Positions 52,506 to 62,171 of a stretch of 64,000 bases of DNA are shown piece after piece. Each line of letters starts with the position of its first letter. Position 1 is the stretch's first letter. This DNA is from Oscillatoriaceae cyanobacterium M33_DOE_052 (GTDB lineage Bacteria > Cyanobacteriota > Cyanobacteriia > Cyanobacteriales > Laspinemataceae). The notes under the pieces were generated by a model, which was given only the letters and a program-made list of their open reading frames with translations, made no database searches and was not told where the DNA came from. The stretch lies in assembly GCA_015296065.1 (NCBI GenBank), contig DVDU01000243.1:1-64000 (forward strand), in the 5' to 3' direction. The translations under genes and the position numbers were made by a program.

Positions 52506-54938
52506 ACCACACGGGTTTAACCCGATGCGGGCTAACCGATGCTCCAGTTCAGCGGCTGGGATTTCTGGATGCCGCTGCTGCAACCAAAAATCTGCCTTGC
52601 CGTCGCTATAGGCTTGCAAAAAATCGCGTTTGAGTTCGGGAGTTGGTAGTAAATCGCAGTTAGCCCGCGCCACAGCCTCCCCTGCCCACTGGATAGCACC
52701 TTCACCGGAATAATACTGTTTTCTGACCGCAGCAATACATTCATCAAGGGTGGGTTTATGGTGAAAAACCCTTGTATGGTTTGCCATTCTTAAGGCATCG
52801 CGTTCTGGGTCAATGCGCCAGTTCCCAGCAGCATCCTGTTGCCAGAGATTGTCTTTTGCTGTAGCAAATAGCTGGTCAGTGCTATCCCCTTGGCGCATCC
52901 CGGCACTATTGGAAACTAAAATTCCCTCGCAGACGAACTCATGAACTGTCGCTACCTCAATGTCGTAGGTAGGGCAAGTGCGAACATTGAACTCAACGTC
53001 TTTAACTTTGATGGGGACGAGGTGAGTCGCGTCAGGTATATATTTCTTGAGGGTTTGCTGGTTCATTTGCGTATGAACTCCTCCCCAATGATAGACATTC
53101 GTATTGACAAGAGGCTTCACCATTGCTTTAGGGAAACCGTGGTCATTGAATGACTTGGGAGCTGAGCGCCTTTGCACGGGAAATTGTATAGAATAGCGCT
53201 CGAAGGCTGACGATACAGCCTGAAAAGCAGCACCACCAACAGTGACTAACTCCCCTTCCCACTTACCAGTACGTTGGCGAATGCTACCACACATCCTGAC
53301 CGTAATGCCCAGAGAGGCATAAAGTGCCTGAACCTGCCCGAGAAACCGCTGCTGGGAGGATGCCACAAGAACGCCTTGCCCATGACAGCCGTCTGCATCA
53401 GCGAGTCCAGCCAGGAATGCTTGACGAATATCAGCGGTCCCTAACAGCACACAATCGGGTATGGCTAAGGGCTTAAAGGCTTGCTTGAACTGCTTAAAAT
53501 ACTGGTTCAAGGCAGCGGAGTTAAATTGCAGCTCATAAGCCTTGGTCTTACATTGTTCGGGCGTTCTTAGGGTGTAGGTATCTAAACCGAACTCACGACC
53601 AACGGCAATTAATCGCTCCAAGATGGCGGGACTATCTTCGTGAACCCGGAACCGGACTCGCCAGCCATCTGAGGCAACAGAACCGTCCCCCTGTAAATAT
53701 CCCAGGAAGTAAGCTACATCAGCAGTCAGAGCCGGAATTTGGATAGATTTTGCTTGGCTGTTGATTTTGCCCCGAAACTCGGGTAGCTCAGTTGGTGTGC
53801 CCGGAATGGCTTGAGGCACAAATACCAAACGGGAGCCTGCTTTCAGGTCTTTGGCCTTGACCATTTCGTAATTGCCGTAAATGTCGGTCAACACTGCTAC
53901 CTTATGGTCAGGGGTACATTCAAAAATGCCATCTTGTGTCCGGATGCGACAGAGCGATTGCTCTCCCTGGACAAAAAAGTTGGTGACTGGGTAAAATCCT
54001 TTGCTGGTGAGGACGCGATCGCCAATCCGCACCTTGGCAATAGGAACCAAGCCCGATTCCGTATGCACGAGGGCATCTGACGGCAAACAGCGGCGGATAT
54101 TGCCAGCAACGATCGTGGCCGCCGCCTCATCAATTAACAAGCAGCATTCCACAGAATTTAATTGCCGTCCCACTGCTTTATTTAAAATTGCGGCGCAACG
54201 CTGAAACAAACTAGGCAATTTAACTGGATTAGCAACACCACCAAATCCTTTCAGTGGCTCCCCTGCTGGCCTGACATTAGTCAAGTCAACTGCAACATTG
54301 ACCAACCCATAAAACCGGTCATCAGTGGATAATTCTAGCAAAGTTTGATAAGCCTGAACCCAACCTTGACGCGAGTCTCCCACCTCAATGGTGACGCTGT
54401 TTCCCTCCACTGTCACCGCCATTTTTTCTTGGCGCAAATGCGGTGGTTTGCTGCCAATTTCGCCACTCAAAGTGACATTAAGTTGATTTCTAATCGGGGG
54501 CAATTGGTTGATGTATTTCGGTTCTAGGACGGCCCCTGTCCCACACCCCATCATCGCCAGATCCATGAGCAACCCGAAGGCCCGCCAGTCATGGATATTG
54601 GTGGAGGAGCAGTTGTAGGCCCCAGAAAAATTCTCCTGTTGCTCAATCCATTCCAAACCGCCAATCCATAACCAGCGACCGGAGGGTAGGGCCTTGAGCT
54701 GCTGCTGCATCCGGGTCATTAGGGCAATTTCGGGAGCTGTCAGCTTGCCCAGTTTGGCGAGTCCGGTAATAGTACGATCGCACACTTGCTGCCAATTTTC
54801 CCGCCCCATCGGACCAAACCGGCTGTAGGTCCGATAAAACACCGGGTTAGCTACCGCCGCTCCCTCCGGAAACAGTTCTGGTTTGGTTGTTCTTTCCAGT
54901 TCTCGGACGCCTTCAGGCGTCGCGCTTGTGCTTACCAT
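52506..54938 (-). CDS. nrdJ: class II (adenosylcobalamin) ribonucleotide reductase, exon 1 with intein
   Basis: The 5' exon of 811 codons, ending exactly after the Gly codon of NPCG. Extein parts: SGRWLWIGG, the redox Cys in GAYNCSSTN (Cys110), GCGTGAVLEP, and GNIRR joined to SAGMRQGDS after protein splicing. Residues 284-677 are an intein. The frame hits TAA two codons beyond the exon because it reads into the intron. Spliced RNA would encode 1167 residues and the mature enzyme about 773, which is normal for NrdJ. No cobalamin riboswitch was found in the upstream 54939-55361 interval. Confidence 0.93.
52908..54089 (-). other. intein with LAGLIDADG homing endonuclease in NrdJ
   Basis: 394 residues, from Cys284 (CLPSDALVHTESG, block A) to Asn677, followed by Ser as the +1 nucleophile. 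Block B has TPDH (about residue 342-345). The two endonuclease motifs are FLGYLQGDGS (411-420) and FLAGLADADG (508-517). Block F is VHEFVCEGILVSN. The penultimate residue is Ser instead of the usual His. The insertion point, GNIRR/SAG, is a known ribonucleotide-reductase intein site. Confidence 0.95.
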
Positions 54939-55361
54939 AGTTTACAGTACGTCCCTCGTTCTTCTGCAATTGAGCAGATTAACACTATAGTCTATTTAGT
55001 GGTCAATCGCCCAAAATTCCCGATTTGACGCTATTGATAGGGTTTCATTGCCCATGATTCTCTGGCTTGGAGGAATTCTCACAGAAGTGGATCTGGCGAA
55101 AAGCCGAGCCTAAGATAAGCTGGTTGGCTTCCAGAATTACACAATGACAAACCAAGTTTTTTAAAAAACTCTCGATTGTACCACAAAAATTTTATTATTT
55201 TTCATTTATCCCCTGTCCAGGGACAAGGCACTTAGGACTGGGGAAATTTGTTAATTTTCTTTCCCTAATGGAGTATGATATAATTTTGGTGCATCCCCCC
55301 AGAAGTCAGAATCTTACCCTGGGGGCAGTGCAGAGCTTTTGGCAACTTCAAAGGCAGTATT
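54939..55361. other. intergenic region between nrdJ and the CHAT gene
   Basis: Mostly AT-rich. Contains TTGACC and TATAGT near 54990-55020 on the minus strand that could belong to the nrdJ promoter, but their spacing is not standard. No coding sequence, riboswitch core or long repeat was recognised. Divergent genes on each side imply promoters here. Confidence 0.4.
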
Positions 55362-56780
55362 ATGAGTTGGTTTGAGGATGAAGAGCCACCCGATATTTAT
55401 CGGGGCTTTGAAAAAATATTAGCGTTACAGCACCAAACTGATAAAGCCTTGGAAGTGGCGGAACAGGGAAGATACAAAGCTTTTGTCCACCTCCTGGCCA
55501 CACGCTTGGCGGTGGAACCAAAATCCCTGCCAAGGATCAACTGCCCTACTATAGACGAAATCAAACAAATAGCCCGCAGCCACAACTCCACTTTGGTCTA
55601 TTATTCCCTTCTCTATGATTGGGAGCAGTGGGTTAAATTTTCCGGTTTTCGCCTTGGTTTCAATCAATCCTACGCCTACGCCACGGAACTGTTTATTTGG
55701 GTGTTATCACCTAGAGGCAGGTTAACTTTTCGCCGATTGGATCTGAAAACTCTTTGGGATCAAGAAAATACTTCCCTCGCGGGCATAGTTCGTAGCCTCC
55801 GGGACGGATTAACTAATGCCAGCACAGATGCTATTTCCTGGCAGGAGCCAGCAGCCTTGGATGAAAATGGGGCAGCACCCCTGTACTCAAAACTGAAAAA
55901 ACAGCTCCGGCTGCTCTATCAATTCTTAATTGAGCCAGTAGCTTCAGAACTGCCCTCAGAGCAGGGAGCGCGGGTAATTTTTATCCCCCAAGATTTCTTG
56001 TTTCTGGTGCCGTTCGCTGCGCTTCTTGACCAGTCGGGCAAGTATTTGATTGAAAAATACTCGATCGCCTGCGCCCCAGCGATTCAGGTGCTACAGCCAA
56101 AGTCGCACCACCACCAACCAGCAGAAACAGCTCTGGTAGTGGGAAATCCTACCATGCCATCTCTGTCTTTGCAATTTGGGGAACCACCAGTGGTACTAAG
56201 TGACCTCCCAGGCGCCGCCAGAGAAGCCGCCGCCGTGGCTCAATTGCTGAATACTACTGCCCTCATTGGGGACGCCGCGACGAAAACAGCAGTGATTGAT
56301 TGCTTGATGGACGCCTCAATAATTCACCTGGCAACTCATGGATTTTTAGATGATGCGGACTCCTGGCGGTGCGCGATCGCCCTGGCTCCCAATCCCGGTA
56401 ACAACGGCTTACTGACAATTCGCGATATCTTAAATCTCCCCAAACCAATGGCAGCTCAACTCGCCATCATCAGCGGCTGCTCCACCTCTCCCCCCTACGC
56501 CCCATCCCCCACAAAAGCAGAGGGGGGAAAAAGGATTTGGGGTGATGGGGTAGCCGCTATCTCCCGTGCCTTCCTTTGGGCAGGGGTCCCCAGTATAATG
56601 ATGTCTCTCTGGCTCCCACCCACAGTCCCCACCCTTGATTTAATGACCGAATTTTATCGCCGTTGGCAGCTCGAAGACGACAAAGCCGAATCTTTGCGCC
56701 AAGCGATGCTCCAAACTATGCAGCAATACCCCCATCCCCGGGACTGGGCCGCTCTTACCTTATTTGGCGCTCCCCAATAG
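55362..56780 (+). CDS. CHAT-domain (caspase-like) protein
   Basis: A 472-residue protein. Residues 1-60 look like the end of a helical/TPR repeat segment (ALQHQTDKALEVAEQGRYKAF). The CHAT domain follows: AAREAAAVAQLLN, then IIHLATHGFLDD with the catalytic His (about residue 325), LAIISGCSTSP with the catalytic Cys (about residue 373), and GDGVAAISRAFLWAGVPSIMMSLW. Catalytic dyad intact. A Ser/Pro/Gly insertion lies just after the Cys. Typical cyanobacterial CHAT proteins have many TPRs in front; here these are missing, so the protein is N-terminally short or the repeats lie on another protein. Function unproven; relatives include defence and cell-death proteases. Confidence 0.87.
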   Translation: MSWFEDEEPPDIYRGFEKILALQHQTDKALEVAEQGRYKAFVHLLATRLAVEPKSLPRINCPTIDEIKQIARSHNSTLVYYSLLYDWEQWVKFSGFRLGFNQSYAYATELFIWVLSPRGRLTFRRLDLKTLWDQENTSLAGIVRSLRDGLTNASTDAISWQEPAALDENGAAPLYSKLKKQLRLLYQFLIEPVASELPSEQGARVIFIPQDFLFLVPFAALLDQSGKYLIEKYSIACAPAIQVLQPKSHHHQPAETALVVGNPTMPSLSLQFGEPPVVLSDLPGAAREAAAVAQLLNTTALIGDAATKTAVIDCLMDASIIHLATHGFLDDADSWRCAIALAPNPGNNGLLTIRDILNLPKPMAAQLAIISGCSTSPPYAPSPTKAEGGKRIWGDGVAAISRAFLWAGVPSIMMSLWLPPTVPTLDLMTEFYRRWQLEDDKAESLRQAMLQTMQQYPHPRDWAALTLFGAPQ

Positions 56781-56952
56781 GGGACGGGGAGACGGGGGGA
56801 AGGGGAGACGGGGAGTCCCAACCCTGTAGGGTGGGCAAGACAGTTTTTTTAATTCATATAAATAATAGTCAATGACTTTGCTCGACTTACTTGCTTTTAG
56901 CTTATTTGGCGCTCCCCAATAGGAGCGAATGCCATCCCCTCCCATCTCTCAC

Positions 56953-57603
56953 TCATCCCCTAACATAAGAGTGTAACCACTGGCGAAACCCCCGGCGAGC
57001 CGCCGTCGCTCCCGTCGTCTCCCCGATTTTTAAAAACTGCAAAATCCGCTCTATTACCGGCAAATTCGGGAATGTGGGGCTGGTTTCTACCGGCAAATAT
57101 GCCCCTGACTGGAGAACAAAAATTTGTAGTTGGCCATTACTATAACGCCACAGTTCCGGGACTCCCAGAGCTGCATAAGCATCAATTTGAGTTGTGGAAG
57201 TAACATCCACTTCAATGGCTAAATCTGGAGGTGGATCTGTGGCTAAATCTACCCGCTGCTTCCCCACCATCCGCGCTGCATTTTGGATGTAAAAACAATC
57301 GTCTGGCTCTATACCGGCTGCCATTTCAGGGCGTTTAAACGTTGTGGAGCCATAAGGCTCCCAGTCTAAACCTAATTCATCCAGCAAGATTTTCACAAAC
57401 TCGCCAATCAATATTTTGGCTTTTTCATGTTCTGGCAGGGGCATTTTAATCTCCAAACAACCTTGATAGTAAGCAACTCTGGTGGCACGATGTTCGCCCA
57501 TGTCTCTTAAAATTGCTTCAAAATTATCCCAGGTAATTTCTCGCAAAGTCAGGTGTTGTCCTGGTTGGACTTCAATTTGGCGCAGTTGCAGTGTAAATAC
57601 CAT
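56953..57603 (-). CDS. Uma2 (DUF820) family putative endonuclease
   Basis: A 216-residue protein of the large cyanobacterial Uma2 family. The PD-(D/E)xK-type residues are readable in IEPDDCFYI (about 113-121) and PPDLAIEVDVTST (about 140-152), with Asp and Glu as metal ligands. The family is highly multiplied in cyanobacterial genomes and its role, nuclease or otherwise, is not settled. The N-terminus (LRQIEVQPGQHLTLREITWDNFEAIL) is regular. Confidence 0.87.
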   Translation of the reverse strand: MVFTLQLRQIEVQPGQHLTLREITWDNFEAILRDMGEHRATRVAYYQGCLEIKMPLPEHEKAKILIGEFVKILLDELGLDWEPYGSTTFKRPEMAAGIEPDDCFYIQNAARMVGKQRVDLATDPPPDLAIEVDVTSTTQIDAYAALGVPELWRYSNGQLQIFVLQSGAYLPVETSPTFPNLPVIERILQFLKIGETTGATAARRGFRQWLHSYVRG

Positions 57604-57616
57604 TTCTCGACCTCCT

Positions 57617-57775
57617 TAAAGGTTTGTAGTAGGGCTTCAGCCCTCTTAAAAAGGTTTGTAGTAGGGCTTCAGCCCTCTTTCATCAGTCTTTCATCAGTTC
57701 GTAGTAGGGGTGATTCGCGAATCACCCCTACAGCCCAAAAATCCGGCGGGCTAAAGCCCAAATACAAACCTCGGT
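57617..57775. repeat. dispersed-repeat cluster
   Basis: Two adjacent GTTTGTAGTAGGGCTTCAGCCC units, a GATTCGCGAATC palindrome (57706-57731) and a GGGCTAAAGCCC unit (about 57745-57765). They fill the gap before the DUF362 gene's stop codon. Confidence 0.75.
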
Positions 57776-58735
57776 TTAGCGGTTGGCGTAGAGTTTTATC
57801 GGTTCTTTAATCCAGCGAATATAGAAGTGTTTAAATGTGGATTTGAGGACGCGGGGTAAACCGAAGTCGATGGGAACTAGGGCGGCGGGGAGTTTCCAAT
57901 CGGTAATTTGCACTTCGGCGGGGTGCAGGAGGGGAAATTCGATGTGTGATAGTTGGGGAAGTAATCCCAGACGATCGGCGGCGGCGGCGGTAGGGACGAG
58001 GGCGGGGTCCACGTTGAGGATGTGCAGCAAAGCTCGATCGCACGCAAACACATCCGTAGAAGCCGCCAAAATCCCCAAATCTCGGGGTTCGCCGCCACTC
58101 GGTCCGTTCCCCTCATGCCCGATAATCCCATCCACAATCGTTAAATCGGGATTGATTGCCCGGGCTGTTTCCACCAGCATTTCCCCAAACCGATCGCTAT
58201 CTTTCCCGGCTTCCAAATGCCACCATGCTTTCATCTTACCTGGAACGCAACCAAACAGGTTTTTTACCCCCAAAGTCATGGTTAATTGCACGTGGGATTT
58301 TACCTTGGGTAAATTAATCACCACATCGGCTTCGATCGCCTCTTTGCACAGACGCAGATGATTGAATTCCTCACTCACAGTTTCATAGCGTTTGCCGTGA
58401 AACTCCACCACTGGCAAATCCAACTCTTCTATCATAGGCAGATAACCGCTCGCAGTGGCCACGCCTTTGGCACTCCCAAAAGCGGGACTATCTCCCAAAA
58501 ACGGTTTACCGCCAGCTTCTTTGACCATTTGGGCAACGCAGTAAACCACTTCCGGGCGAGTGACACATTCTTTCCCCGGACGGGAACCAGTGAGCAGGTT
58601 TGGTTTCAACAATACCCGGTTTCCTGGTTTTACAAAAGCCGCCATTCCCCCCAAAGGCTCTAGGAGATTTTCTAAAGACTTGCGTAGTTGGGAAATCTCG
58701 TATGAATTGGCACTAATTAAGCTGACTACAGACAT
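57776..58735 (-). CDS. DUF362 domain protein
   Basis: A 319-residue protein. DUF362 signatures: LLKPNLLTGSRPGKECVTRPEVV at the start, GDSPAFGSAKGVATASGY, NLPKVKSHVQLTMTLGVKNLFGCVPG around residue 150, and VDGIIGHEGNGPSGGEPRDLG. It lacks the C-terminal ferredoxin-like cluster domain found in longer relatives. The family is iron-sulfur/redox-associated, but function is unknown. Confidence 0.88.
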   Translation of the reverse strand: MSVVSLISANSYEISQLRKSLENLLEPLGGMAAFVKPGNRVLLKPNLLTGSRPGKECVTRPEVVYCVAQMVKEAGGKPFLGDSPAFGSAKGVATASGYLPMIEELDLPVVEFHGKRYETVSEEFNHLRLCKEAIEADVVINLPKVKSHVQLTMTLGVKNLFGCVPGKMKAWWHLEAGKDSDRFGEMLVETARAINPDLTIVDGIIGHEGNGPSGGEPRDLGILAASTDVFACDRALLHILNVDPALVPTAAAADRLGLLPQLSHIEFPLLHPAEVQITDWKLPAALVPIDFGLPRVLKSTFKHFYIRWIKEPIKLYANR

Positions 58736-58765
58736 GGTTATTGGAATTTTGTTATGTTGACTTCA

Positions 58766-58970
58766 TTAATGGGGCTAAAGCCCAACTACAAACTACAAAT
58801 TCAAGGTTCGTAGTTGGGCTTTAGCCCAAATTCCCCATTTAGGGGAGTTCGTAGGGTGGGCAGTGCCGAAAATACTGCTACTGTCAGGGAAGAGTTATTA
58901 GTTTTGGCACTGCCCACCCTACTGCTGCTACGAACTATGAAAGAGGGCTAAAGCCCAACTACGAACCAAT
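58766..58970. repeat. repeat cluster including a second GTAGGGTGGGCAGTGCC element
   Basis: GGGCTAAAGCCCAACTAC-type units at about 58772, 58809 and 58950. A 72-bp inverted-repeat element lies at 58851-58922 (arms 58851-58867 and 58906-58922, 17 bp each, exact), the sister of 49552-49625. Confidence 0.85.
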
Positions 58971-59291
58971 TTATTCACTCACAGGAAATCTGCCTCGAGC
59001 GCCGCGCTGCATAGATGTAACGCGCTCGCAGTTAGCAAATATCCCTTCACCCTGAATTTGATTCAGTGGTGGCTTGATATCCATTTTAACAACATTGGAT
59101 GTAGAAATAATCACTGTTTGGTCGATGAGATGGAATACCAACCAGGGTTTTTGCAGCATTTTGCCTAGCTGGCTTTGGAATTGTTGGGGGTCGATGGGGA
59201 TTTTAAATGATTCTTCCTCGCCGTTAACATAATAAATGGTTAATTCGGTAACGGCAGCAGTCATTTGGGCAAATGAACCTCGAGCAGTCAT
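58971..59291 (-). CDS. small protein resembling the N-terminal domain of the dioxygenase group
   Basis: A 106-residue protein. By eye it follows the pattern of the first 110 residues of the three dioxygenase paralogues. It has a hydrophobic strand, a GE/GG turn, FxxP (ESFKIPID), and an amphipathic helix (PQQFQSQLGKMLQ). Two strands then end in a hydrophobic S-x-V segment and PP (SNVVKMDIKPP, compared with SLIAIATDPP). It would be a stand-alone copy of that domain. A basic, Arg-rich C-terminus follows. Resemblance is pattern-level only. Confidence 0.65.
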   Translation of the reverse strand: MTARGSFAQMTAAVTELTIYYVNGEEESFKIPIDPQQFQSQLGKMLQKPWLVFHLIDQTVIISTSNVVKMDIKPPLNQIQGEGIFANCERVTSMQRGARGRFPVSE

Positions 59292-59309
59292 ATGTTTTCT
59301 CCTGATTGG

Positions 59310-59404
59310 TAATATGTTGTTTGTCCTTTGTCACTTGTAGGGGCGATTCGCAAATCGCCCCTACAAACGGACAAATGACCAGTGACAAAAGACAAAGGAC
59401 AAAT
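59310..59404. repeat. heptamer arrays with GATTCGC palindrome
   Basis: GTCCTTT/GTCACTT heptamers on both sides of GTAGGGGCGATTCGCAAATCGCCCCTAC-type hairpin (about 59337-59364). Confidence 0.8.
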
Positions 59405-59406
59405 GA

Positions 59407-60858
59407 CTATGTTGGCATGGCGCTCATTTGTTGTAAGTCGAGAACTTGGGCGAGTTCCTCGGCGGTCATCAGCCCTTTTTCTAGGACGATTTGGCGGAGG
59501 GATTTGCCAGTTTCCAGGGATTCTTTGGCGACGGCGGCGGCGTTGAGATAGCCGATGTGGGTATTCAGGGCAGTAACAAGAGCTAAGCTGCCTTCGGCGT
59601 AGGCTTCGCATCGGGCTGGTACTGCAGTAATGCCTTTCAGACAGCGATCGGTGAGAGCCGCCAAAGTATTGCCCAGGATTTCAATACTGTGAATGAGATT
59701 ATAGGCAATCAGGGGCATCATCACGTTTAATTCTAACTGTCCGGCTTGGGCAGCGAGAGCGATCGCGCTATCATAGCCCATCACCTGAAAGCAGACCATT
59801 GAAGTCATTTCCGCCATGACCGGATTATACTTCCCTGGCATAATCGAAGAACCGGGCTGCACTGGTGGGAGCTGAATTTCTTTCAGTCCGGTTTTCGGTC
59901 CAGAGTCCATCAGGCGTAAGTCATGGGAAATTTTCAGCAGGTCCACGGCTAAATTGCGTAAAGCCCCGGAGACGCTGGCAAATGGGGCCATACTCTGCAT
60001 GGCTGCCATCATGTGGGGGGCGCTTTGGAGGGGCATCCCGGTTAATTCGGCGAGGATAGCAATTGCCCGGAAGCGGTATTGGGGATGGGTATTTAATCCA
60101 GTTCCTACCGCTGAACCTCCTAATCCGAGTACCATTAAATCCTCGGCGGCTCTTTCTAGGCGGCGGTGGTGGTCGGCTAAGATGTGGGACCAGGCGCGAA
60201 ACCCTTCGCCCAAACGCACGGGTACGGCGTCTTGATTGTGGGTTCTACCAGATTTAACGATGTCTTGAAAGGCGGTGGCTTTGTCTTGTAGGGCAGCCAC
60301 GGCGTTGGTCAGAGCGGGGTAGAGAGTTTTTTGGAGTGCGAGCAAACCGCCGATTCTAATGGCGGTGGGAATGACATCGTTAGTGGATTGACCATAGTTT
60401 ACATGGTCGTTGGGGCTGATGCGATCGTAGTTGCCCTTGGTGTCGCCGAGGATTTCCAGGGCGCGGTTGGCCAGCACTTCGTTAACGTTCATGTGGTGGG
60501 AGGTGCCTGCTCCGGCTTGATAAACATCCACAACAAACTGGTCACGCAAATTTCCCTGAAGAATTTCATCGGCGGCTTGGATGATGGCGGAGCTGATGTC
60601 TGGGGGAATGCAGCCTAATTCTTGATTGGCTTGCGCTGTGGCTTTTTTAATCAACAGGCAGGCATCTACATAAGTTGGTAGGGGTTTGAGCCCGCTGATG
60701 GGAAAGTTTTCCACTGCCCGCAGTGTCTGGATGCCATAGTAGGCGGCGGCGGGAAGCTGTCGGACTCCCATTGAATCCCGCTCCGTGCGGTCTAATGGTG
60801 AATTTTCTCTGGTCACAATTTTGATGCTGATTAAGATTGGTAATTTTATCATGCACAA
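59407..60858 (-). CDS. aspA: aspartate ammonia-lyase (fumarase/aspartase family)
   Basis: A 483-residue class II fumarase/aspartase protein. Core blocks: YYGIQTLRAVENFPISG, QAGAGTSHHMNVNEVLANRA, NDHVNYGQSTNDVIPTAIRI, and the mobile catalytic loop GSSIMPGKYNPV (about residue 320) with the catalytic Ser. RAVENFPISG and the loop composition favour aspartase (L-aspartate to fumarate and ammonia) over fumarase C. The first 30 residues (MCMIKLPILISI) are not typical; an internal start near residue 30 (MGVRQLPAAAYYG) would be too short, so the exact N-terminus is uncertain. Confidence 0.88.
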   Translation of the reverse strand: MCMIKLPILISIKIVTRENSPLDRTERDSMGVRQLPAAAYYGIQTLRAVENFPISGLKPLPTYVDACLLIKKATAQANQELGCIPPDISSAIIQAADEILQGNLRDQFVVDVYQAGAGTSHHMNVNEVLANRALEILGDTKGNYDRISPNDHVNYGQSTNDVIPTAIRIGGLLALQKTLYPALTNAVAALQDKATAFQDIVKSGRTHNQDAVPVRLGEGFRAWSHILADHHRRLERAAEDLMVLGLGGSAVGTGLNTHPQYRFRAIAILAELTGMPLQSAPHMMAAMQSMAPFASVSGALRNLAVDLLKISHDLRLMDSGPKTGLKEIQLPPVQPGSSIMPGKYNPVMAEMTSMVCFQVMGYDSAIALAAQAGQLELNVMMPLIAYNLIHSIEILGNTLAALTDRCLKGITAVPARCEAYAEGSLALVTALNTHIGYLNAAAVAKESLETGKSLRQIVLEKGLMTAEELAQVLDLQQMSAMPT

Positions 60859-60951
60859 ACCGCGATTATACTCATAAGATGGAGCTTTTCAGGAGTATGC
60901 TGGTGGTGAGGGATCAGGAAATGCCTGCACGGTAAGGAATGAGGATGGGTT

Positions 60952-61959
60952 ATGAATCAAACCACCACCGTTTATGAGAAAATTTTGGAGTGCCGCCCCG
61001 ATAGTTATGGGGACTGGTATCATCAGGGCAATGCCCTGCAAGATATGGGACGCTATCAAGAAGCGCTCTACAGCTATGAGCAAGCGCTAGAGTATCAACC
61101 GGAAGATTACTGGGGTTGGTATCAGCGGGGTAAAGTTCTGGAGCAGCTCGGCTGCTGGGAAGATGCGATCGGCAGTTATGACAAGGCGCTGGCCATTCGC
61201 CCCGATGACTACTGGGCATGGTATGAGAAAGCCTGTGTGATGCGCTCTTTAGGGCGCTATGTGGCAGCTCTTGCTAGTTATGACCAGGCTTTGGCAATTC
61301 GCCCTGATGATTATTGGTCTTGGTATCGGCGGGCGGGAGTGCTGCAAGAGTGCGAACGGTACTCGGAAGCTCTTGCTAGTTATGAGAAGGCGCTGGCAAT
61401 TCGCCCGGATGATTACTGGTCATGGTATCGGCGGGGGGAAACGATGCAGGCGGCGGGCAATTATGAAGAAGCTCTGACACATTACGATCGGGCTTTGGCC
61501 ATCAAGCCCAACCATGACGCTTGCTGGCACAAGCGCGGTAAAATGCTCGATATCTTGGGTGAATCTGAAGCCGCTCTCGATTGCTTCGATCGGGCAATCG
61601 AACTCAACCCAGACAATGACGTTTACTGGTACGATCGAGGTATTGTCCTCGACGACATGGAACGGTTTGAGGAAGCCGCCGCCAGCTATGAACAAGCCAT
61701 CGACCTGAACCCAGACAATTATTGGGCGTGGTATCAACTGGGAAATGTCCTGGTACAACTAGGCAGCTATGAAGATGCGGTGCCCATATACAACAAAGCC
61801 ATTTCCTGCCAACCAAGCTGGGATTGCTGGCCACAGTTAAAGCATTTGGGGAGCTGGATCTGGTATGACTTGGCTAATGCCCAAAGTCATCTGGGCCGCA
61901 CGATAGAGGCTGAAATTAGCTTCCGGCGAGGCAATGCGATTGAGGCAGGTAATTTGTAG
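60952..61959 (+). CDS. tetratricopeptide-repeat protein
   Basis: A 335-residue protein of about nine 34-residue TPRs. They have the unusually uniform motif RPDDYWxWYxRGxxLxxLGRYEEALASYDKALAI, starting at residue 7 (YEKILECRPDSYGDWYHQG). No signal peptide or additional domain. TPR stacks bind proteins; the partner is unknown. Repeats 3 to 6 are nearly identical in DNA, pointing to recent internal duplication. A second gene of the same kind follows 212 bp downstream. Confidence 0.9.
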   Translation: MNQTTTVYEKILECRPDSYGDWYHQGNALQDMGRYQEALYSYEQALEYQPEDYWGWYQRGKVLEQLGCWEDAIGSYDKALAIRPDDYWAWYEKACVMRSLGRYVAALASYDQALAIRPDDYWSWYRRAGVLQECERYSEALASYEKALAIRPDDYWSWYRRGETMQAAGNYEEALTHYDRALAIKPNHDACWHKRGKMLDILGESEAALDCFDRAIELNPDNDVYWYDRGIVLDDMERFEEAAASYEQAIDLNPDNYWAWYQLGNVLVQLGSYEDAVPIYNKAISCQPSWDCWPQLKHLGSWIWYDLANAQSHLGRTIEAEISFRRGNAIEAGNL

Positions 61960-62171
61960 ATCGAGTAGATGGATTTTCCCCTGGCAGAAACCGGGGGCAA
62001 CAACTGGCCACAGAGGATGAGCTTGCCCCGGGAGCGCAGCGAAGTTTCTCCTAACGGAAGAGAAATGAGGGTGAGTTTTCCCGGCTTCATCACGGCTCCA
62101 CGCAAAAGCATCTGCTTCACAGACCAGTCGGATCGAGACATTCACAATCTAAAACACATCAGGGCACTGTC

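Noticed and set aside
54939-55361. Cobalamin riboswitch upstream of the B12-dependent nrdJ
   Set aside because: No B12-box-like core was found on the minus strand of the interval.
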